The translations under genes and the position numbers were made by a program. The notes below the pieces were generated by a model. It worked only from the letters and a program-made list of their open reading frames with translations, made no database searches and was not told the DNA's origin. DNA of 16,367 nucleotides, taken from positions 1-16,367 of the forward strand of contig CAYGWQ010000101.1 of the NCBI GenBank assembly GCA_964353465.1, given 5' to 3'. The stretch comes from JAFNAG01 sp964353465 (lineage in GTDB: Bacteria; Acidobacteriota; UBA6911). Shown one piece after another: positions 1-5,376 of the stretch (within the stretch, counting starts at the first letter, position 1; every line of letters starts with the position of its first letter).

Positions 1-33
1 GAGGTCCAAGTATTGGAACTTATCTTAGCGCTT

Positions 34-50
34 AAGGGCTAAAGCCCGTC
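34..50. repeat. REP-like palindrome, single copy
   Basis: The sequence AAGGGCTAAAGCCCGTC contains the self-complementary core GGGCTAAAGCCC. The same core with the same GTC tail recurs in both arms of the doublet at 10084-10162, so this is a solitary member of that family. It lies beyond the stop of the phospholipase B-like gene, in the intergenic left edge of the window. Function is unknown; REP-type repeats commonly sit just outside genes. Confidence 0.55.
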
Positions 51-120
51 CCCACTTTTGACTTCAATCTAGCCGGCGCTGCGGGTTGGACAATGAGTTT
101 CGCGACAGATACTAGCCTAA

Positions 121-162
121 CAAAGCGGCGCTGCCGCCTGCATCGCCGCACTCCAAAGCGCC
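121..162. repeat. Second REP-like family (CAAAGCGGCGCTG type), left copy
   Basis: The first 22 bases begin CAAAGCGGCGCTG and match 16246-16267 at 20 of 22 positions by eye. The following GCCGCACTCCAA is the reverse complement of bases inside 16183-16200. It ends 5 bp before the stop of the neighbouring minus-strand gene, so it lies in that gene's 3' untranslated region and could contribute to transcript termination or stability. That role is inference. Confidence 0.6.
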
Positions 163-167
163 TTTGT

Positions 168-1577
168 CTACCGGGCAATCTCGAATAGAGTCCACGGGTA
201 GGACAGCATGTCCTTGAGATATTCCTTCTGCCAGTTGAACTCGGGGTGGGCTTTCAAATGCTCCACAGCCCTGAAGTGCATGCCGCAGGCATGGCCGGCG
301 GCAGCATTGAAAGACATGCGCTCCGCCATCGCCGCATCCGCAACCTTGTTCTGAACCGCCCCGGCAATGCCGAAAGGCGGCTGCCAGTCCCCCATGCCGC
401 GCGGTGACAGCTCCACGTGACCGCAGAGGGTCCGCTCATTCGGCTCGTCCTTCTTCTGAAAGGTGTCGTAGTGATCGGCGAGGAACCGCTGCGCTGCGTC
501 GACGTCGATCCTTCCCTTATTTTCGGCCATCAGCTGTTCCCACCGGATGCGGCGGGCATTGGCACTCACGCCCATATCCTTACTATCGAATGTCGTCTCC
601 TCGCGTGCCAGCTTGGGATTGATGGGGAAATTGGCGCCGACGAAGTAGCCGTCCTTCTTGCGCTCGAGGGTGACATTTTTCAAGCCCAGTTCGAGGCTGG
701 CAATCTCGTTGGTTTTCCGGTCCGCGATCAGCCAGTCGTTGGCGTAGCCGCCGTTGTTTCCTTCCTTCATGATGCGTGCGAAATCATCGATGGACGCCGA
801 GTACTGCACGGCCTTGCGCGCCCGGACAAACTCGGGAATGCCGGCCGGATCATAGCCCGCAAATGCCGTGATGGTGGTTTCTGTGATCATGATGCCGGCG
901 GAGTTCAGGCCGAAATCGTCGTCGCTGGCGATGATGCCGGGAAGCCCATCCATTAGAATCCGGTACCCCTTGGCGGGAGCGATATCGAAGACGACAGTCC
1001 AACGCGGGCCTTCGAGGTAGCTTGTCCAGGCGTTGTGAGCAATGATCACCTTGCCGTCTCTTGTGTAGCTGCCGGTGGCGACAAATGCGCTGCAATGCTC
1101 CTGGGCGACCAGTGTCTTCGGAGAAGGGATTTTCTGTTTCTTGTTGTATTCCTTGACGTAGTATCCCCACTCGAGCAGCCCGTTCAGCGCAACGATATCC
1201 CACAAGTCAATCTGGACACCGCTCGCGTTTACGCCGTTCATGATGCCCTGCAGCTCCTCACGATATTGCTGTTCGATGCGCGGCCACATCATGTCGCGGG
1301 CGGCGTTGCGGAAAAAGGCCCAGTCTCTTTCCGTGTCGTGCTTCAGCTCCAGCCCGGCAATCGCCTTCATTTCCTGGATCTCGTGTGCCAGGAGATACCC
1401 GTGCTGATAGCCGATCTCGGATGGCATCCCTTCCAGGTGCACGAAAGTCCAGCCATTGACTGCGGGCCGCCGGAAGGCATTTTTCAAGCGCGGGTCAATC
1501 TTCCTGTCCTGCGATACGGATAAGGCCGCAACGACCATGAGTGACAAGCAAAACAGCACGACAGCTTTGCGCTGCAT
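168..1577 (-). CDS. Secreted phospholipase B-like (PLBD/C45-type) Ntn-hydrolase
   Basis: This 469-aa protein has an N-terminal hydrophobic signal peptide (about residues 1-22), so it should be exported. It carries the hallmarks of phospholipase B-like N-terminal-nucleophile hydrolases: a nucleophile candidate Cys162 in HCSAF (161-165), HNAWTSYLEGPRW (181-193), SDDDF (218-222), ITETTI (231-236), and a NNGGYANDW block (274-282) that matches the family's N-x-YN-x-W motif. In this family the chain is cut in front of the Cys, which then acts as catalytic nucleophile on an amide or ester bond. Residues 23-161 would be the propeptide. The substrate cannot be told; C45 acyltransferase-like enzymes have a similar core. 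The ATG start is supported by GGGAGG about 5 bp upstream; the stop is TAG. The gene is monocistronic as far as visible, with an inverted-repeat element directly upstream at 1652-1966. Family assignment is firm, activity is not. Confidence 0.82.
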   Translation of the reverse strand: MQRKAVVLFCLSLMVVAALSVSQDRKIDPRLKNAFRRPAVNGWTFVHLEGMPSEIGYQHGYLLAHEIQEMKAIAGLELKHDTERDWAFFRNAARDMMWPRIEQQYREELQGIMNGVNASGVQIDLWDIVALNGLLEWGYYVKEYNKKQKIPSPKTLVAQEHCSAFVATGSYTRDGKVIIAHNAWTSYLEGPRWTVVFDIAPAKGYRILMDGLPGIIASDDDFGLNSAGIMITETTITAFAGYDPAGIPEFVRARKAVQYSASIDDFARIMKEGNNGGYANDWLIADRKTNEIASLELGLKNVTLERKKDGYFVGANFPINPKLAREETTFDSKDMGVSANARRIRWEQLMAENKGRIDVDAAQRFLADHYDTFQKKDEPNERTLCGHVELSPRGMGDWQPPFGIAGAVQNKVADAAMAERMSFNAAAGHACGMHFRAVEHLKAHPEFNWQKEYLKDMLSYPWTLFEIAR

Positions 1578-1651
1578 AGTACCTCCCGGTAAAATAGATC
1601 AACCCGATTTTCTTGTATACTGTCACAAAAATGCTGCATCCGATGGAGTTC

Positions 1652-1966
1652 CCCGAATGGCGCTTATTTAAGAGTGATCGCGATCACCTATCAGTGTCGC
1701 CAGATTACTATTCAAGCCCCAAAGGGGCGGCAAGAGAATAGCCGCGGGTGCAAACCCGGGGTTGGATCGCAACGTAGCGCGTAGCCCTGGAAGGGCGACA
1801 GAATCATGTTGCGAATCAGTGCCTTTCGCCCCTGCCGGGGCTTCATAAATACAATATCCTATCCGGGGGCTTGCGCCCCCGGTTATTATCTTTCGGCCCC
1901 TCCGGGGCTTTGCCGCCAGGGCTCGAATGCCATTTCGCCACAGAAACTAGTTAAGCGCCATTCCGG
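1652..1966. mobile_element. MITE-like hairpin-array element, copy A
   Basis: This non-coding element of about 315 bp is bounded by terminal inverted repeats: CCCGAATGGCGCTTA at 1652-1666 and TAAGCGCCATTCCGG at 1952-1966, matching at 14 of 15 positions. Inside are successive GC-rich hairpins, including GCCCCAAAGGGGC (about 1716-1728), CGCCCCTGCCGGGGC (about 1828-1841), CCGGGGGCTTGCGCCCCCGG (1863-1882) and GGCCCCTCCGGGGC (about 1895-1908). The segment 1820-1911 is about 89 percent identical by eye to the reverse complement of 14084-14174, and the left half also matches the other half of copy B. There is no transposase or plausible ORF inside, and I see no clear target-site duplication. It fills the gap between the phospholipase B-like gene and the ABC ATPase. 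A non-autonomous transposable element is the best reading. Confidence 0.68.
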
Positions 1967-1973
1967 CATACCC

Positions 1974-2666
1974 TTATATACCACGGCTCAATGCCTCTAG
2001 AAATGCCAGTTTTTCTGTGGTCTCGGCGGGCAATGTCTCGAACTGCCGGCAGGCGCCTCCGGCAACGGCCAGTGCGCGCGCGGCCTGTTTGAGAAAAGCC
2101 TCGATCTCATGAGTGGCGATCACGACTGCTGCACCGCAGGACAGGAGGCGGTCAATCCAGGCCAGGATTTCCCCGCGGATGGCGCGGTCCATCGACTTCA
2201 GCGGTTCATCCAGGATCACAATCCGTGGCGATCCGACCCATGCGGCCGCGAGTACGGCTCGCCGACGTTGGCCCGAGGAAAGCTCCCGGATGGAACGGTG
2301 GGCGATGTTCCACAATCCCGCCCGTCGCAGCGCGTCGTGTCCCTTCTCGAGGGTTTCAGCGCGCAGCCTGCACACCAGATAAATCACATCTCGAATGGTT
2401 GCATAAGGCGTCAAATCTGGTTGCTCGGATACGTAGGCCAGCCGGCTGCGGGCGGCGACCTCATCCCGCCACAGGTTGCAGCCTTCAATTTCGGCAATAC
2501 CCTGATCCGGCCGTTCAATCCCTGCTGCGAGCTTCAGAAGGGTGCTTTTGCCGGAACCATTGGGACCCAGCACAAGGGTCAGGCCCGCCGTGATATCGAG
2601 ATGCACGCCTTTCAGGACCGGCTCGGACTGCCGGTAGGAAAAATGGACGTTTCGGAATCGGATCAT
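1974..2666 (-). CDS. ABC transporter ATP-binding protein
   Basis: This 230-aa single nucleotide-binding domain energises an ABC transporter at the inner membrane face. All motifs are present and intact: Walker A GPNGSGKST (34-42), Q-loop Gln82 in SEQPD, signature LSSGQRRR (129-136), Walker B IVILDEP with catalytic Glu154 (149-155), a D-loop-like SMD, and the switch His186 in ATHE. The length is normal for a stand-alone domain. Its ATG overlaps the permease stop as ATGA (2663-2666), so the two are translationally coupled and should form one complex. The substrate is unknown; pairing with an integral membrane protein without a periplasmic binding protein suggests export. The TAA stop is only 8 bp from the terminus of the repeat element at 1652-1966, so the extreme C-terminus or 3' end may have been altered by that insertion. 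Confidence 0.9.
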   Translation of the reverse strand: MIRFRNVHFSYRQSEPVLKGVHLDITAGLTLVLGPNGSGKSTLLKLAAGIERPDQGIAEIEGCNLWRDEVAARSRLAYVSEQPDLTPYATIRDVIYLVCRLRAETLEKGHDALRRAGLWNIAHRSIRELSSGQRRRAVLAAAWVGSPRIVILDEPLKSMDRAIRGEILAWIDRLLSCGAAVVIATHEIEAFLKQAARALAVAGGACRQFETLPAETTEKLAFLEALSRGI

Positions 2667-3892
2667 TCCTCGCTCCAGGAAAGGGTGTCACCACGGGCTG
2701 CATGGTGGAGGTCGGACCAGCAGGTTACTTTGATCGAGCATTCCATCTTCCTGGCAGCCGCGAAAGCTGCAGGAGCGGCGGCCATACCAAGGAGAACCGT
2801 CCATGGGAGCAGGCTCAGCAAAGCTGCCGCAGCGCTGCCTTCGACGAGGAAGCGTCGCATCGCGCCGCGCAGCAGGGGAACAATCCGAACATAGGCGGCA
2901 GCGCGCAGAGCCAGGAAGGGCAGAAGCCCCAGGATGCAAGCAGCCGGACCAGGATGCCGCATCGCGACAAAAACGACAGGGACGAGCGCGTGGAGGCTCA
3001 GGAACATGGCATCGGCAGCCACACGCTGCGAAGAAGACCAAGGAAAGGATCTGGCCAGGGGCCAGGCCGGACGACGGACAGCAAGCCTTCCGGCCAGGCC
3101 GGCCAAAAGCATCACTACCGCAACCGAACCGCCAAGGCGCGCGGCTCCGCCCGCCAGCGAAGGCGGCAGGCTGTTGTTTCTGATGAACAGAACCGTCGCG
3201 GCCAGCGGTAGCAGGGCGGCAATATATGCTGCGAAAACCCACCAGCCCAACGCCCGCCAGGCAATGCTGAAGTTCAGCAAACGGACTGCGGCGTGCCACC
3301 GGCTGCTGCGTCGCACTTCGTGCAAGGGGCCGGAGAGGACTTCAGCCGCAACTATCAGCGCCATCGCCGGCAGCATGTACAGCCAATCCCCTGCCAGTAC
3401 AAGGAGAGCGGATCCCAGCGACAGCGGCACTGTGATGAATGTTCGCGCAACCGGCAACGATGCCATAGAGGCCGAAATCAGCACCAGCAGCCAGCGGAAC
3501 GAAGGGACCGCGATGTTCATGCCATGGGTATGTGCTACGAATCCGAGGCCTGCCAGAGAAACGGCCAGGGGCAATTGGATGACAACCAACGCCAGCTCCA
3601 TCCCTCTGCGGTTGCCCGCTCCGTCAAACGGCAGGTGGCGCATCCAGCCGTTGAGACCGTTGATCAATTTGGGCGCGGCCCAGGCAGGGAGCAGAAACGC
3701 GAGGAGGGCCACCGGCAGCTGTGCGGCGATCGACGGATGCCGAGCGAAGGCTATCCTTGCCAGGCTCGTGACGGCGGCAGCGGGGTCAATGTCCAGCATG
3801 ATCCAAGCCAGGAGGGCTGAGAAAAGCGGCACAAAGGAACGGACTGCTATGCGAATCCCGGCTTTAAGATGGAAAATCAAAAGTGCCGTCAT
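2663..3892 (-). CDS. ABC transporter permease-like membrane protein
   Basis: This 409-aa protein is very hydrophobic, with roughly nine or ten predicted membrane segments (about residues 19-35, 59-75, 100-120, 133-150, 155-185, 212-235, 255-272, 293-310, 317-338 and 353-382). It ends in a short polar tail. Basic loops such as HEVRRSSRWH (191-200) and VRRPAWPLARSF (272-283) would be cytoplasmic. I recognise no precise family. The call as transmembrane partner rests on its ATGA overlap with the downstream ATPase and on its topology. Together they look like an ABC-2-type exporter with unknown cargo. The start ATG has only a weak ribosome-binding site, and a consensus TATAAT lies 34 bp upstream. 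The gene is divergent from the proline racemase-family gene, with 150 bp between them. An alternative is an accessory membrane component rather than the translocation pore itself. Confidence 0.75.
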   Translation of the reverse strand: MTALLIFHLKAGIRIAVRSFVPLFSALLAWIMLDIDPAAAVTSLARIAFARHPSIAAQLPVALLAFLLPAWAAPKLINGLNGWMRHLPFDGAGNRRGMELALVVIQLPLAVSLAGLGFVAHTHGMNIAVPSFRWLLVLISASMASLPVARTFITVPLSLGSALLVLAGDWLYMLPAMALIVAAEVLSGPLHEVRRSSRWHAAVRLLNFSIAWRALGWWVFAAYIAALLPLAATVLFIRNNSLPPSLAGGAARLGGSVAVVMLLAGLAGRLAVRRPAWPLARSFPWSSSQRVAADAMFLSLHALVPVVFVAMRHPGPAACILGLLPFLALRAAAYVRIVPLLRGAMRRFLVEGSAAAALLSLLPWTVLLGMAAAPAAFAAARKMECSIKVTCWSDLHHAARGDTLSWSEE

Positions 3893-3925
3893 TGAGAATC
3901 CCGGTGCGAAGGCCGTATCAAAGGG

Positions 3926-3931
3926 ATTATA
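3926..3931 (-). promoter_or_regulatory. Candidate -10 box for the ABC operon
   Basis: Read on the minus strand these bases are a perfect TATAAT, about 34 bp upstream of the permease ATG, in the short divergent region shared with the plus-strand racemase-family gene. No good -35 hexamer sits 16-18 bp further upstream (the spot reads GC-rich). This is a single-motif prediction only. Confidence 0.35.
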
Positions 3932-4042
3932 TCAGGATCGCAGGTTCTGCGGCGGCGGATATGGCAATGTAATGGCATTCAGATGTAGGATACTGGCCGC
4001 TTCGAGAGGAAACGCGCCACGTTCCAGAGGAGGGAAAAAGCC

Positions 4043-5095
4043 ATGCGAATTGCGCAGATGATTCAAGCGGTGGATGCTCACGCCTGCGGCGAGCCCGGTC
4101 GAGTGATCGTCGGTGGCGTGCTTGATGTTCCCGGAGCCACCATGTTCGACAAGATGTGCTACCTGCAGACGCATGCGGATGGCCTGCGCAAGCGCATGTT
4201 GCGCGAGCCGCGCGGTTATCCGGCGGCAAACTGCAACCTGATCCTGCCGCCCACTCACCCGGAAGCCGATGCCGGATTTGTGATCATGGAGCAGGTGGAG
4301 TATCCCGGGATGTCGGGCACCAATACGATCTGCGTAACGACAGTCCTGCTGGAGACCGGGATGCTGCCGATGCGCGAGCCGGTTACGGAACTGACCTTGG
4401 AAGCTCCGGCCGGATTGATCCGGGTGCGGGCCGGCTGTGCCAACGGCAAAGTGCAAAGTGTGACTTTTCAAAACGTGCCTGCGTTTGCGGCCCATCTGGA
4501 TGCCCGCATCGAGGTGCCCCATCTGGGCACAGTGACCGTCGATGTTGCGTATGGCGGGATGTTTTATGTCATCGCCGAGGCGGCTCCCTTCGGACTGCGC
4601 CTGACGCCCGATGAAGGGAAAGACATAGTCCGGATCAGCGAGATGATCAAGGCGGCTGCGCAGGAACAGCTGCCGGTCGTGCATCCGGAGCAGCCCGGAT
4701 TCTCCGGGATCACGATTGCCGAGCTCTCCGCGGCGCCGACTCGCGCGGACGCCCACATGAAGAATGCGGTTACGGTTTCCACCGGCAAGCTTAACTGGGC
4801 CCGGCCGGCAACCTGGACCGGAGCCATCGATCGCTCTCCCTGTGGCACCGGAACCAGCGCGAAGATGGCGACCCTTTATGCCAAAGGCAAACTGGGTTTG
4901 AACGAAGATTTCCGTCATGAGGGCATCCTGGGAACGATTTTCACCGGGAGACTGACGGGAGTGACCCGGGTCGGCAACTACCAGGCGGTGATTTCCACCA
5001 TCAGTGGCCAGGCATGGATTACCGGCATGAGCACCTATGTCGTAGACTCCGAGGATCCCTTTCCTGAGGGATTTACGGTCGGCGACATCTGGTGA
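4043..5095 (+). CDS. Proline racemase-superfamily enzyme, Ser/Cys active-site type
   Basis: This 350-aa cytoplasmic protein has the full proline racemase fold length. The second catalytic motif is intact: DRSPCGTGTSA (263-273) with Cys267. The first motif, normally MCGH with a catalytic Cys, here reads GMSGTNTICV (89-98), so Ser91 replaces Cys and Thr replaces the usual His. Known family members with Cys/Cys are proline racemases or 4-hydroxyproline 2-epimerases. Members with Thr or Ser at the first position include trans-3-hydroxy-L-proline dehydratases and some epimerases. A role in (hydroxy)proline catabolism is therefore likely, but a simple proline racemase is unlikely. The start has a strong AGGAGG-type ribosome-binding site about 8 bp upstream; the stop is TGA. 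No hydroxyproline oxidase, aldehyde dehydrogenase or ketimine reductase gene is nearby to settle the substrate. It is divergent from the ABC operon and convergent with tex. Confidence 0.88.
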   Translation: MRIAQMIQAVDAHACGEPGRVIVGGVLDVPGATMFDKMCYLQTHADGLRKRMLREPRGYPAANCNLILPPTHPEADAGFVIMEQVEYPGMSGTNTICVTTVLLETGMLPMREPVTELTLEAPAGLIRVRAGCANGKVQSVTFQNVPAFAAHLDARIEVPHLGTVTVDVAYGGMFYVIAEAAPFGLRLTPDEGKDIVRISEMIKAAAQEQLPVVHPEQPGFSGITIAELSAAPTRADAHMKNAVTVSTGKLNWARPATWTGAIDRSPCGTGTSAKMATLYAKGKLGLNEDFRHEGILGTIFTGRLTGVTRVGNYQAVISTISGQAWITGMSTYVVDSEDPFPEGFTVGDIW

Positions 5096-5129
5096 ATCCG
5101 CTGGCAAAACAGCGAACCGCAAAGACCTC

Positions 5130-5167
5130 GAAGACCTCGAAGAAATGATGATTTCCTGGAGGTCTTC
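5130..5167. terminator. Hairpin after the racemase-family gene
   Basis: GAAGACCTCGAAGAAAT (5130-5146) pairs with ATTTCCTGGAGGTCTTC (5151-5167) at 15 of 17 positions around a 4-nt loop. It begins 35 bp past the TGA of the racemase-family gene, so it could end that transcript, although no T-run follows. The left arm belongs to the AAAGACCTCGAAGACCTCGA repeat type also seen at 14404-14430, so repeat origin and terminator role are both possible. Confidence 0.45.
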
Positions 5168-5180
5168 AGACCACTTGCAC

Positions 5181-5211
5181 GCAAATCCTTTGCATGAAGA
5201 AAAGGATTTGC
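5181..5211. repeat. Perfect 11-bp inverted repeat in convergent region
   Basis: GCAAATCCTTT (5181-5191) and AAAGGATTTGC (5201-5211) are exact reverse complements around a 9-nt loop. The hairpin lies between the convergent racemase-family and tex genes. It may help bidirectional termination, but no U-tract follows on either strand. Confidence 0.4.
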
Positions 5212-5255
5212 GCCACCGAAACACAGTGCAACGTATAGCCGCAAGCACAGAGACC

Positions 5256-5290
5256 TCACCGCAAAGACGCGAAGACGCAAGGACGCGAAC
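5256..5290 (+). repeat. CACCGCAAAGACGCGAAGACG-type dispersed repeat
   Basis: The stretch starts TCACCGCAAAGACGCGAAGA and consists of near-heptameric GCAAAGAC/GCGAAGAC units. Close relatives are the two arms at 8406-8440 and 8461-8495, the region 5117-5143 and, inverted, 14404-14430. It is non-coding and intergenic; function is unknown. Confidence 0.5.
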
Positions 5291-5329
5291 CATGAGACCA
5301 TCCAGCTCGTTACAGAGGAAGTCGTACGA

Positions 5330-5366
5330 AAACCACGAAAATTCACTTTCGTGTATTTCGTGGTTT
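5330..5366. terminator. Candidate bidirectional terminator hairpin after tex
   Basis: AAACCACGAAA (5330-5340) and TTTCGTGGTTT (5356-5366) are perfect 11-bp arms around a 15-nt loop. The hairpin lies 11 bp past the tex stop, so its stem with terminal A/T tracts on either strand fits a terminator serving both convergent genes. The right part, TTCGTGTATTTCGTGG (5348-5363), recurs at 15 of 16 positions as the reverse complement of 16103-16118, so it may also be part of a dispersed repeat. Confidence 0.5.
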
Positions 5367-5376
5367 GATCTTTGTG

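Noticed and set aside
1600..1640. Promoter for the phospholipase B-like gene (minus-strand TATACA near 1616-1621)
   Set aside because: No -35-like hexamer at acceptable spacing; too weak to annotate.
1652..1966. CRISPR array or riboswitch as explanation for the serial hairpins
   Set aside because: There are no regularly spaced identical direct repeats with unique spacers, and the unit has terminal inverted repeats and a second inverted copy, which fits a mobile element better.
2934..4061. 375-aa plus-strand frame across the ABC permease
   Set aside because: It is antisense to a coherent membrane protein, rich in Arg, Ser and Ala, and overlaps the start of the real racemase-family gene.
3932..5293. 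453-aa minus-strand frame
   Set aside because: It is antisense to the racemase-family gene, which has both family motifs and a strong ribosome-binding site.
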